The notes beneath the pieces are model-generated. The model was not told the DNA's origin. It ran no database searches and saw nothing but the letters and a program-made list of their open reading frames with translations. Below, one piece after another: positions 39,019-47,682 of a stretch of 64,000 bases of DNA (the first letter of the stretch is position 1; each line of letters opens with the position of its first letter). The stretch is from Hymenobacter jejuensis (GTDB taxonomy: Bacteria > Bacteroidota > Bacteroidia > Cytophagales > Hymenobacteraceae). The translations under genes were made by a program, and so were the position numbers. The stretch covers positions 3,472,001 to 3,536,000 of the forward strand of contig NZ_CP040896.1 of the NCBI RefSeq assembly GCF_006337165.1. The letters are read 5' to 3'.

Positions 39019-39549
39019 ATGGAAAACACCTCTACTGCTGCTGTTACAACCACTTCTACTGCCATTCGATATGGGTTGCTGACGGGGCTGGTTTCTGTCA
39101 TCTATTCGTTCATCCTTTTCGTGACCAAGCAGGAGGGCAATACCGCACTAGGGTTGGTTGCGCTTGCCATCTGGATTGGAGGTCTTGTACTCGCGCATAA
39201 GTTCTACAAAGACAACAACGGCGGCTTCATGTCCTATGGGCAAGGCTTGGGTATTGGCACCTTGATGTCGCTCGTTTCGGGTATTCTAGGCGGAATTTTT
39301 CGTTATGTGTACTTAGAATTCATTGACCCGTCGGCAATGCAACGCGGAATTGATGTGGCACGTGAGAAAATGGCCCAAGCAGGCAACATGACTGACGAGC
39401 AAATTGAGCAAGCTGTCAATACGTCCCAAAAATTTAGCACGGGACCGCTCGGCTTGGTGTTTGCCATTGTGGGGGCCGTCGTGATCGGCTTTATTCTTTC
39501 CCTCATCATCTCCGCCATCACCAAACATAATCGTCCTGAGTTTGAGTAA
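39019..39549 (+). CDS. DUF4199 membrane protein 2
   Basis: A 176-residue DUF4199 protein. Hydrophobic segments lie at residues 18-37, 44-58, about 75-92 and 148-168. The loop FRYVYLEFIDPSAMQRGIDV and the charged region near residues 105-140 fit the family. Its last eight bases overlap the GT2 gene, which indicates translational coupling and a common role. It is a distant paralogue of the gene just upstream. Confidence 0.85.
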   Translation: MENTSTAAVTTTSTAIRYGLLTGLVSVIYSFILFVTKQEGNTALGLVALAIWIGGLVLAHKFYKDNNGGFMSYGQGLGIGTLMSLVSGILGGIFRYVYLEFIDPSAMQRGIDVAREKMAQAGNMTDEQIEQAVNTSQKFSTGPLGLVFAIVGAVVIGFILSLIISAITKHNRPEFE

Positions 39550-40528
39550 GCGCCTGCCGCACCATTTCCCAGTTGAGCTTTCCATTGTTATCCCCTTGCT
39601 CAATGAGGCCGAATCCTTGCCGGAACTGACACGCTGGATCAACCGCGTACTGAGCCAGCATGGACTCACATACGAAGTTATTTTGGTCGACGACGGCTCC
39701 ACGGATTCTTCTTGGAGTATCATCGAAGAATTGTCCGACATCGATACCCACCTACGAGGCATTCGTTTCAACCGCAACTACGGCAAATCGGCGGCTTTGA
39801 ATGTAGGCTTTAAGGCGGCAGAAGGCCGGGTAGTCTGCACCATGGATGCCGATTTGCAGGACTCGCCCGAAGAGTTGCCCGAACTCTACCACATGATTGT
39901 GGAGGGTAACTACGATCTGGTAAGTGGTTGGAAAAGAAAGCGTTACGACCCAATCAGCAAGACCATTCCTACCAAGCTCTTTAACGGCGTAACCCGCTGG
40001 ATTTCGGGTATCCCACTACACGATTTTAACTGCGGCTTAAAGGCTTATAATCAACGTGTCGTAAAGAGCATTGAGGTGTACGGCGAAATGCACCGTTACA
40101 TCCCGGTGATTGCCAAATGGGCCGGGTTTCGGAACATCGGGGAGAAAGTAGTGCAGCACCAAGAACGCAAATACGGCACCACCAAGTTTGGCTTGGAGCG
40201 GTTCGTATATGGCTTTCTGGATCTGCTGTCTATCACGTTTGTAAGCCGGTTTCGGCGGCGCCCGATGCACTTTTTCGGTACCATGGGCACCTTGTCCTTC
40301 GTGCTCGGAATGCTTATTACGTTGTGGTTAGTAGGCGAAAAAGTCTATTTGGCGCTGCACAATATCAAATCGCGAGATGTGACGAGCCAACCGCTATTTT
40401 TCCTAGCGCTGGTGGCCGTTGTGGTCGGCATGCAACTGTTTCTGGCAGGTTTTCTGGCCGAAATGATCCAGCTGAATGGGCCACGCAAGAATCAATATCT
40501 GATTCGCGAGAAGCTCAACGTGATCTGA
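39542..40528 (+). CDS. GT2 glycosyltransferase with C-terminal membrane helices
   Basis: A 328-residue GT2 enzyme of the ArnC/GtrB/Dpm-like group that transfers a sugar from a nucleotide donor to a polyprenyl phosphate. LSIVIPLLNEAESLPEL is the N-terminal GT-A strand, ILVDDGSTD the donor loop and MDADLQDSPEE the DxD-type site. Two helices at about residues 245-265 and 280-310 anchor it. There is no ATG before the fold; the first plausible start is the TTG at 39542 inside the preceding gene. A very strong terminator follows. Confidence 0.9.
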   Translation: MSKRLPHHFPVELSIVIPLLNEAESLPELTRWINRVLSQHGLTYEVILVDDGSTDSSWSIIEELSDIDTHLRGIRFNRNYGKSAALNVGFKAAEGRVVCTMDADLQDSPEELPELYHMIVEGNYDLVSGWKRKRYDPISKTIPTKLFNGVTRWISGIPLHDFNCGLKAYNQRVVKSIEVYGEMHRYIPVIAKWAGFRNIGEKVVQHQERKYGTTKFGLERFVYGFLDLLSITFVSRFRRRPMHFFGTMGTLSFVLGMLITLWLVGEKVYLALHNIKSRDVTSQPLFFLALVAVVVGMQLFLAGFLAEMIQLNGPRKNQYLIREKLNVI

Positions 40529-40539
40529 ATTAAACAAGT

Positions 40540-40586
40540 AGCCCTATGCGTAACTAATTGACATACAATTAGTTACGCATAGGGCT
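40540..40586 (+). terminator. Strong perfect terminator hairpin
   Basis: A 21-bp perfect stem (AGCCCTATGCGTAACTAATT plus G) with a 5-base loop ACATA, followed by TTTCT. It separates the GT2 and GT4 genes. Confidence 0.85.
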
Positions 40587-40610
40587 TTCTAATGTGAAAA
40601 TTACTGCTGA

Positions 40611-41738
40611 ATGAACGTCGTGATCATTGGGCCGGCATATCCGTTGCGCGGAGGCTTAGCCACCTACAACGAGCGGTTGGCTCGGGCCTTTCGCGAGGCT
40701 GGTGACGAGGTGCGCATAGTGACGTTCAGTCTGCAATACCCCAATTTTCTGTTTCCGGGGCAAACGCAGTTTAGCACCGAGGCTGGCCCACAGGATCTAG
40801 ATATCCAGGTCAGTATCAATTCGGTTAATCCGCTGTCGTGGTGGCAAGTGGGCGATCAGTTGCGCCGTCAAAAGCCTGATTTAGTGGTCTTTCGCTTTTG
40901 GCTACCGTTTATGGGTCCGGCTTTGGGCACGATTGCGAGGCTTATCAGGCGCAACCGGCATACGCGCATCGTAGCCATCACCGACAACGTCATTCCACAT
41001 GAAAAGCGTCCCGGCGACCGGCCGTTTACGCGATACTTTCTGGCTGCTTGTCATGGTTTCGTGACCATGTCGCGCTCAGTATTGGCCGATTTGCGGCGCT
41101 TGCACTTCAAGCAACCTGCTCGTTATCAGCCGCATCCGTTGTATGACAACTTTGGTCCGCTAAAGCCCAAAGAGGCTGCTTTAGCTGCACTGGGCCTGGA
41201 TCCGGCTTATGGGTACCTGTTGTTTTTTGGCTTCATTCGGGCCTATAAAGGCTTGGATATTTTGCTCGAAGCATTTGCCGATCCACGGCTGGCTCAACTG
41301 CCCATAAAGCTGATTGTGGCGGGCGAATATTACGAAGATGCTTCGCCTTATGAAGCGATCATAAAGCAGCACGCCTTGGCAAGCCGCCTAGTGCGCGCCA
41401 CTGATTTTATCCCTAACGAGCGTGTGGTAGACTACTTCTGCGCCGCTGATTTGGTGGTTCAGCCGTACAAAAATGCTACGCAAAGTGGCGTTTCGCAGAT
41501 TGCCTACCACTTTGAGCGCCCTATGCTCGTTACAGATGTCGGTGGCTTAGCCGAGCTAATACCCGACGGCGAAGTGGGCTACGTAACCAAAGCGCAGCCT
41601 AAAGCCATCGCCGACGCGATCCTAGATTTCTACCAAAATCAGCGAGAGCCCACTTTTGCTGCCGGCGTACGTGAGCGCAAAAAACAGTTTTCATGGGCCG
41701 AAATGGTCGGCGCGCTCAAAGCAGTCTCGGCAGAGTAA
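40611..41738 (+). CDS. GT4-family glycosyltransferase
   Basis: A 375-residue GT-B fold enzyme. The N-terminal VVIIGPAYPLRGGLATYNERL has the Gly-rich loop of family GT4, and the C-terminal domain has LLFFGFIRAYKGLDILLEAF and the donor-binding EFADPRL / GGLAELI stretches with an E at FERPMLVTDVGGLAEL. Donor and acceptor are unknown. The neighbourhood (GT2, GT9, heptose genes) suggests envelope polysaccharide or LPS. It is followed by a convergent GT9 gene 19 bp away. Confidence 0.88.
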   Translation: MNVVIIGPAYPLRGGLATYNERLARAFREAGDEVRIVTFSLQYPNFLFPGQTQFSTEAGPQDLDIQVSINSVNPLSWWQVGDQLRRQKPDLVVFRFWLPFMGPALGTIARLIRRNRHTRIVAITDNVIPHEKRPGDRPFTRYFLAACHGFVTMSRSVLADLRRLHFKQPARYQPHPLYDNFGPLKPKEAALAALGLDPAYGYLLFFGFIRAYKGLDILLEAFADPRLAQLPIKLIVAGEYYEDASPYEAIIKQHALASRLVRATDFIPNERVVDYFCAADLVVQPYKNATQSGVSQIAYHFERPMLVTDVGGLAELIPDGEVGYVTKAQPKAIADAILDFYQNQREPTFAAGVRERKKQFSWAEMVGALKAVSAE

Positions 41739-41757
41739 CTTTCTGATTTTAAAGATA

Positions 41758-42858
41758 TTATAAATTACTTGGGAAGCTAGCTTCTACTGCGGCCATCACT
41801 TTGTCGGCGGGTAGGTCTTCCATGCAACTGGTGCCCAGCTTGCAAGAGCCACGATAGAAGCAAACGCACTGCCGGTCGGGCTGCACAATCTGGCCCCGGC
41901 CATAAAGGTCGAATTCGTACGGATTGAAGATGTTGTTAATCAGCACAGTAGGTTTGCGCAATGCAATACTGATGTGCATGGCCATCGTTACCTGGGTCAC
42001 AATCAGGTCCATCTGGTGCATCAGGTTGATGAATTGCTCCAATGGAAAAGTACCCAAGTAAGCCGCTCCCGTAGCATCATGCAGGCGGCGATTGCGCTCA
42101 TCCTCGGCCGTACCACCGAGCAAGACAGGCGTGTAGCCCGCCTGTTGGAGCTGGGAGATGAGAGCAATCCATTTTTCATCCGACCAAAGCCGAGTTGTCC
42201 AGCGGTCACCGCAGCCGGTGTTTAGGCCTACGTGCTTACCGAAAGGAAGCGCATCCCAGGCGTAGCCTTTATCTTGATGATTGTCAAAGAGATATTCTTC
42301 ACCGCGAAAGTCATAATCGCAGAGTTCGAATATCTCCTGCACATAAGGTTTAGTGTTTTGCAGGCTAAGCTGATCGAACACGCCCGTCAGGAATTTGTGG
42401 TTGGCCAGTTCGTTGACGGGCCACGCCACGCCGTCGGTGGGGCGCAATTGGTAGCCAAATTTCTGATCGGCTTTGATGCTGCCCAGCAAAGCGCAAGCCT
42501 CTTTGTCTTTGTCGAGGTTAAACAGCAGATCGAACTGGCGGGCTTGCAAGTGCAGCACCGCCGACAACTCCAGCTTCAGGATTTCGTCGACCTCGCCGGC
42601 GGGCAGAATGGCAGGCGTATGCGTGAGCCACGTAATAAATGCGTTGGGGTATTCTTGGCGCAGGCGCCGCAGCAAGGGCGTCGTCCGGATGACATCGCCG
42701 ATGGCTCCTAGCTTGATGATCAGAATGCGTTGCCGCACAGGCGCGTACACTGGGCAATCGGCGCACTGGTAGCCGTGCTCTTTGTTGGGGCGGCAGGGAA
42801 CGTCACCGCGGAAATGGCGACAATCGGGATGAACGGTGATGCCGTTGAGCTCGGGCAT
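41758..42858 (-). CDS. GT9 heptosyltransferase-like protein with terminal cysteine clusters
   Basis: A 366-residue GT9-family (ADP-heptose:LPS heptosyltransferase) protein. RILIIKLGAIGDVIRTTPLL (from about residue 44) is the family's N-terminal signature and VGLNTGCGDRWTTRLW the donor-binding region. Two cysteine clusters flank the fold: Cys13, 22, 32 and 35 before it, and CVCFYRGSCKLGTSC near the C-terminus. These are unusual for WaaC/WaaF and may bind zinc or form a cap. It is convergent with the GT4 gene and divides it from purB. Confidence 0.85.
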   Translation of the reverse strand: MPELNGITVHPDCRHFRGDVPCRPNKEHGYQCADCPVYAPVRQRILIIKLGAIGDVIRTTPLLRRLRQEYPNAFITWLTHTPAILPAGEVDEILKLELSAVLHLQARQFDLLFNLDKDKEACALLGSIKADQKFGYQLRPTDGVAWPVNELANHKFLTGVFDQLSLQNTKPYVQEIFELCDYDFRGEEYLFDNHQDKGYAWDALPFGKHVGLNTGCGDRWTTRLWSDEKWIALISQLQQAGYTPVLLGGTAEDERNRRLHDATGAAYLGTFPLEQFINLMHQMDLIVTQVTMAMHISIALRKPTVLINNIFNPYEFDLYGRGQIVQPDRQCVCFYRGSCKLGTSCMEDLPADKVMAAVEASFPSNL

Positions 42859-42904
42859 TAGAAAAAATGCGTAATATGTTGATTAGCAGGTGAGAGCCTC
42901 GAAA

Positions 42905-44269
42905 TTAGATGCCGACGTAGGAGCTTGGCGAAATCGCTCGGAGCTCTGCTTTCACTGTGTCGTCAACCTCCAGTGTATCAATAAATTCGCCGATGGTTTC
43001 GGCCGTAACAGGACCGTGGGTACGGGTCAGAGCCTTAAGCGCATTGTACGGGTCGGGGTAGTTTTCGCGGCGCAAAACGGTCTGGATGGCTTCTGCCACC
43101 ACCGGCCAGTTAGCTTCCAAATCGCGGTGTAGCGCCGCCTCGTCGAGGGCCAGCTTGCCCAGGCCCCGCTGCAACGACGTGAGAGCCACGAGCGTGTGGC
43201 CAAGGGGCACTCCCAGCGTGCGCAACACCGTAGAATCGGTTAGGTCGCGCTGAAGGCGGGAGATGGGAAGCTTCGCCGCCAAGTGCTCCAGAAGGGCATT
43301 AGCAACGCCCAAATTGCCTTCGGCATTCTCAAAATCAATGGGGTTGACCTTGTGCGGCATAGCCGAAGAGCCAACTTCGCCGGGCTTAATGGTTTGGCGG
43401 AAATACCCCATCGAAATATACTGCCACACGTCGCGCGCCAGATCGATCAGAATGGTGTTGAGGCGCTTCAGGCCGTCGCATGTAGCGGCCAGATGATCGT
43501 AGTGCTCGATTTGGGTGGTCGGATGGCTGCGGTGCAAGCCCAATCGGGTATTCACAAAGTCATCGGCAAACTGGCGCCAATCAATGTTGGGGTAAGCTAC
43601 GTGATGGGCGTTGAAATTGCCCGTAGCACCACCAAACTTCGCCCCAAACGGTACCTGTCCTAACAAGGCTACCTGCGCATCCAGACGGGCCACAAACACC
43701 GCTATTTCCTTGCCCAAGCGAGTAGGAGACGCCGGCTGACCATGCGTACGGGCCAGCATCGGAATGCTCTGCCACTGGCTCGCCTGCGCAGCTAACGTAT
43801 TGCGTACCTGGGCATAAGCTGGCAACAGCACCTGAATAAGACCTTGTTGCAAGCTCAGCGGCACGGCCGTGTTGTTGATGTCCTGTGAAGTCAGGCCGAA
43901 GTGAATGAACTCCAAGTATTGCCCCAGTCCAAGAGCCGAAAATTGGTCCCGCAGAAAATACTCGACGGCTTTTACGTCGTGGTTGGTGACGCGCTCATGG
44001 GCTTTTACCGCTTCGGCGTCTTCTCGGGAGAAATCCTGATACACCTTACGAAGTGAGGTAAATAGTTGATTATCAATGCTTTGCAGTTGTGGTAATGGCA
44101 ACTCGCACAAGGCGATGAAATACTCAACTTCCACAAATACGCGGTAGCGAATCAAAGCCAACTCCGAAAAATACGGCGCGAGCGGGGCCGTTTGGTGGCG
44201 GTAGCGCCCGTCGAGCGGAGAAAGGGCGTTGAGGGAAGTCAGTTCGTCGTAGTCGGCAGCTGAAGACAT
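42905..44269 (-). CDS. purB: Adenylosuccinate lyase
   Basis: A 454-residue fumarase/aspartase-superfamily enzyme that acts twice in purine synthesis. LSPLDGRYRHQT is the N-terminal signature; THGQPASPTRLGKEIAVF and the catalytic signature GSSAMPHKVNPIDFENAEGN are present. The ATG at 44269 (MSSAADYDELTS) is preferred over one 30 bp upstream because it leaves a -7 element just ahead. The gene diverges from the transglycosylase gene. A copy of the recurrent TTGATTATCAA motif lies inside its coding sequence (44066-44085). Confidence 0.96.
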   Translation of the reverse strand: MSSAADYDELTSLNALSPLDGRYRHQTAPLAPYFSELALIRYRVFVEVEYFIALCELPLPQLQSIDNQLFTSLRKVYQDFSREDAEAVKAHERVTNHDVKAVEYFLRDQFSALGLGQYLEFIHFGLTSQDINNTAVPLSLQQGLIQVLLPAYAQVRNTLAAQASQWQSIPMLARTHGQPASPTRLGKEIAVFVARLDAQVALLGQVPFGAKFGGATGNFNAHHVAYPNIDWRQFADDFVNTRLGLHRSHPTTQIEHYDHLAATCDGLKRLNTILIDLARDVWQYISMGYFRQTIKPGEVGSSAMPHKVNPIDFENAEGNLGVANALLEHLAAKLPISRLQRDLTDSTVLRTLGVPLGHTLVALTSLQRGLGKLALDEAALHRDLEANWPVVAEAIQTVLRRENYPDPYNALKALTRTHGPVTAETIGEFIDTLEVDDTVKAELRAISPSSYVGI

Positions 44270-44296
44270 GCGTACAAGGAAAATGGCCAAGTGTGC

Positions 44297-44304
44297 CAAA
44301 GGTA
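44297..44304 (-). promoter_or_regulatory. -7 element of purB
   Basis: TACCTTTG on the minus strand, 27 bp before the purB start. It is back-to-back with the plus-strand element at 44349. Confidence 0.6.
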
Positions 44305-44348
44305 ACGAAGCCGACGCGGATGGCTAAGGCAAGCGTAGCGCTTTTGCT

Positions 44349-44356
44349 TACCTTTG
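44349..44356 (+). promoter_or_regulatory. -7 element of the transglycosylase gene
   Basis: TACCTTTG, 72 bp before the GTG start. The pair with 44297 marks a divergent promoter. Confidence 0.6.
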
Positions 44357-44428
44357 TGTTACGAGCGGCAGCGGGTTCGGCACGAAACTCGCTAGCCTGG
44401 CCGCGACTCATCCCCTCTGTCCGTTCGC

Positions 44429-46564
44429 GTGAAGCTAGCTACGAAGAAAAAAATAGGTATTGGTGTGGGCATCGTTGTGGTGCTTTTAGCCATTGGGCTC
44501 GGTGTATTTCTCCTCAAGCGCCAACAATTGCTGCAATATGCGTTGGCGCAGGTCAAAACGAAGGTAGAGCGCAAATACCCCGTCAAGCTCATTTTAGGGC
44601 CCGCCCAGTTTACGGATCTCAATACCGTTGAAATCCAGGGTGTTGCGATGGTGCCCGTTGGCGGCGATACGCTGTTGCGTGCCCAGCGCATTAATGCTTC
44701 CTTGAGCTTGCGGTCGTTGTTTGCGGGACGGCCGGTGTTTAGCAACCTCGAAATCGACGATGCCCGTCTGACGGCCATCCGTACGCTGACGACTGACAAC
44801 TTTTCTTTTCTATACCGCAACCGCAAGAAAAACCAGCCGGTAATAAAGCGCGATACGACCCAGGGCACCAATTACGGCCTGTTGTTGAATCAAGTGATCG
44901 AGGCAGGTTTCGACAACTTGCCTGGCGAGGCTGATTTCCGGCGCTTTCTGATTACCTACCGCAGCCCACGCCATATGGCGTCCATCAACATGCCGCGGTT
45001 TAGCATCAAAGATGGAGATATTGCCGGGCAACTGACTGCTGATATCGACTCGGTTAGCAACCAGGTAGGAGTGCGCGGTCACGTGGAAGCCGGTGATTAT
45101 CAGCTAACTGCTGATGTGTTTGGCCTGAACCGCCGCCCTGTGATGCTGCCCTATGTAAAGAGCCGGTATGGCGCGCGGGTGCAGTTCGACACGTTGCGCC
45201 TAAGCCTAGCCGACAAAGAATACGACGACGAAAAGCTAACGGTACGCGGCGAGGCTTCGGCCCGCAACTTCGTGGTCAATCATCCCAAGCTTTCGGCCGA
45301 TGACGTGGTGTTTCCGCGCGGCGGCATCGACTTTGTAGCGACGTTGGGCAAGGCCTCGTTCTCGCTCGATAAAGGCAGCAAAATTACGCTCAACCGTATG
45401 GAATTTTTTCCGACGTTCAGCGTGCGTAAGCTGCCTCTGAAACAGCGCGTTATCGGCAAGTCCAACGGCCTGAAAAACCGCAACGAGTTGCTGGCGGGTC
45501 TGCAGGTAGCAGCCGATATTCAATCGGCGGAAACGCCGGCCAATGTGTTTTTCGCGGCTTTGCCGAAGGGTATGTTCCGGACGCTAGAAGGCATGCAGGG
45601 CGAAGGTACTTTGAAGTACCACTTGCAGGCCAATCTCGACATGAATCACCTTGACAGCCTGCGATTTGACTCGTCGCTAAAGGGTAAGAACTTTCGGATT
45701 ACGCGTTTCGGCCGCGAAAATCTCAACATGCTGAACGAGGATTTCCCCTATACCGCTTATAACGACAAAGGCGACTCGATCAAAACCTTCGCGGTGGGGC
45801 CTTCTAACCCCAATTTTGTGCCGTACAACCGCATATCGCCGTACCTGAAATATGCCATCATGACGGCGGAAGACCCGCGCTTCCTGACGCATAAAGGCTT
45901 CATGGAGAAGGCGTTCGTGAAATCGATCATTCAGAACATCAAGGAGCGGCGATTTGCGCGCGGCGGCAGCACCATCTCCATGCAACTGGTGAAGAACGTG
46001 TTCTTGACCCGCCAAAAAACCGTCACGCGTAAAATTGAGGAAGCCCTGATCGTATGGCTTATTGAAAATACGCGTTTAGCCTCGAAAGAACGGATGTTTG
46101 AGGTGTACCTGAACATCATCGAATGGGGGCCGAAAATCTACGGAGTGAAAGAGGCCGCGCGCTTCTACTTTGATAAGCAACCTGCCAACCTCAACCTGTC
46201 GGAAAGCTTGTACTTGGCGAGCATCATTCCCAAGCCCAAGTTCTACCGCTACTCCTTCGACAGCTACGGCAACCTACGCGGCAGCAGCCGCTATTTCTAC
46301 CACCTTATCGCGGGCATCATGGCCCAACGCGGCCTGATTTCGCAGTCTGACTACGACAACTTGTCCCTCGGAGTCGCGCTCAATGGTCCGGCTCGCAAGT
46401 ACATCGTGACTGCTGTTGATACAGTGCGCACCGTATCGGCCGCCGATTCGTCGCAGTTTGAGCCGCTAAACCTGATTGATCTGCTGGGCGGCAGCAAGGC
46501 CCCAGACGAAGGTGCCAACACGCCTCCGCCGGACGAAACTCCTGACCAGGCGCCAAAGCAATAA
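44429..46564 (+). CDS. AsmA-like / GT51 peptidoglycan transglycosylase
   Basis: A 711-residue membrane-anchored protein with GTG start (MKLATKKKIGIGVG). One N-terminal helix at residues 8-29 is followed by a long AsmA-like periplasmic region to about 440. The GT51 domain follows, with YAIMTAEDPRFLTHKGF (catalytic Glu), GGSTISMQLVKNVFLTR and VYLNIIEWGPKIYGVKEAA. There is no transpeptidase domain. The last 30 residues are Pro/Asp/Glu-rich. The combination of an AsmA-like stretch with a monofunctional transglycosylase is unusual compared with MtgA, which is much shorter. Confidence 0.85.
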   Translation: MKLATKKKIGIGVGIVVVLLAIGLGVFLLKRQQLLQYALAQVKTKVERKYPVKLILGPAQFTDLNTVEIQGVAMVPVGGDTLLRAQRINASLSLRSLFAGRPVFSNLEIDDARLTAIRTLTTDNFSFLYRNRKKNQPVIKRDTTQGTNYGLLLNQVIEAGFDNLPGEADFRRFLITYRSPRHMASINMPRFSIKDGDIAGQLTADIDSVSNQVGVRGHVEAGDYQLTADVFGLNRRPVMLPYVKSRYGARVQFDTLRLSLADKEYDDEKLTVRGEASARNFVVNHPKLSADDVVFPRGGIDFVATLGKASFSLDKGSKITLNRMEFFPTFSVRKLPLKQRVIGKSNGLKNRNELLAGLQVAADIQSAETPANVFFAALPKGMFRTLEGMQGEGTLKYHLQANLDMNHLDSLRFDSSLKGKNFRITRFGRENLNMLNEDFPYTAYNDKGDSIKTFAVGPSNPNFVPYNRISPYLKYAIMTAEDPRFLTHKGFMEKAFVKSIIQNIKERRFARGGSTISMQLVKNVFLTRQKTVTRKIEEALIVWLIENTRLASKERMFEVYLNIIEWGPKIYGVKEAARFYFDKQPANLNLSESLYLASIIPKPKFYRYSFDSYGNLRGSSRYFYHLIAGIMAQRGLISQSDYDNLSLGVALNGPARKYIVTAVDTVRTVSAADSSQFEPLNLIDLLGGSKAPDEGANTPPPDETPDQAPKQ

Positions 46565-46567
46565 CTA

Positions 46568-46633
46568 GCCAGAACAGCAAGCAAAAGCCCCCGGTGATGC
46601 GCATCACCGGGGGCTTTTGCTTGCTGTTCTGGC
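46568..46633. terminator. 66-bp perfect palindrome, shared bidirectional terminator
   Basis: Arms of 33 bp with no loop (GCCAGAACAGCAAGCAAAAG ... AAAGCCCCCGGTGATGC on the left). It lies between the convergent transglycosylase and TerC genes, 3 bp after one stop and 48 bp from the other. Confidence 0.9.
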
Positions 46634-46681
46634 CAGAAAGAGTGTTTCTGTAATTTGTTATTAACCAAATACTTATGATGA

Positions 46682-47626
46682 TTACTTATTAATAGCCTCG
46701 ACGGATTCGTCTTCTTTCTTAGGCAACAGAACCGATAGGATGACCGACATTGCTAGAATAAAGCCCACAATGCCCAAAGATATACCCATCGGTATCTCTA
46801 AATAATTAGAAACCAGTAACTTGCCTCCGATGAAAATCAAAATAAGCGAGAGGCCGTAGTGCAGGTAATGAAAAAGCCGCATAAGGCCTGCCAAAGCAAA
46901 ATACAAGGCGCGTAGGCCCAGCAGCGCGAATACGTTGGACGTGTACACCACGAACGTATCGCGGGAAACGGCAAGAATGGCCGGGATGGAATCGGCGGCA
47001 AAGACCACATCGGTCGTTTCGACCATCAGAAGCACCACAAACAGCGGGGTGGCAAACAGCAGCTTTTCCTTGCGTACAAAGAACTTGCCGCCTTCCAGAT
47101 TGCGCGTGACAGGCATATAGCGGCTCAAAAACTTGACTACGGGGTTGGCATCCGGGTCAATTTCCGGCTCGCCGGCGCTGGTGGCCATGCGCACACCCGT
47201 ATAGACCAGGAAAGCGCCCAACACATACATCAGGAAGTGAAACTTGGCCAGCAGCGCCGCACCCGCCAAAATGAAGGCAGCGCGCAGAATAAGTGCTCCC
47301 AGAATGCCCCAAAACAAGATTTTGTGCTGATACTGCTGCGGCACCTGGAAGTAGGTGAAAATCAGCAGGAACACAAACAGGTTGTCGACGCTCAACGATT
47401 TCTCGATCAGGTAGCCGGTGAGAAACTCGAGGGCTGCCTGCCGGCCCATCGTGCGGTACACGAGGTAGTTGAACGAGAGGGAAAGCGCGATCCAGAAAGC
47501 TGACCAGCCCAGCGCTTCGCGCATATGCACTACGTGCTCCTTGCGGTTGAAAACGAGCAAATCGAGCATGAGCATCACCAGCACGAATGCGTTGAAGCCA
47601 ACCCAGAAAATAGGAGTGTTTTCCAT
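46682..47626 (-). CDS. TerC-family membrane protein
   Basis: A 314-residue polytopic protein of the TerC family (tellurium-resistance related; some members export metal such as Mn2+). About nine hydrophobic segments are visible. LIEKSLSVDNLFVFLLIF and VLLMVETTDVVFAADSIPAILAVSRD carry the acidic residues typical of the family, the latter close to the metal-binding motif. The ATG at 47626 (MENTPIFWVGF) is preferred over one three codons upstream. It follows the Dpm1-like gene on the same strand, with about 56 bp between. Confidence 0.92.
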   Translation of the reverse strand: MENTPIFWVGFNAFVLVMLMLDLLVFNRKEHVVHMREALGWSAFWIALSLSFNYLVYRTMGRQAALEFLTGYLIEKSLSVDNLFVFLLIFTYFQVPQQYQHKILFWGILGALILRAAFILAGAALLAKFHFLMYVLGAFLVYTGVRMATSAGEPEIDPDANPVVKFLSRYMPVTRNLEGGKFFVRKEKLLFATPLFVVLLMVETTDVVFAADSIPAILAVSRDTFVVYTSNVFALLGLRALYFALAGLMRLFHYLHYGLSLILIFIGGKLLVSNYLEIPMGISLGIVGFILAMSVILSVLLPKKEDESVEAINK

Positions 47627-47682
47627 TAGCAGCAAGATACAGCACTGGTCAGTTTTTTTCTGAACCCAACTGTATCAGGCGC

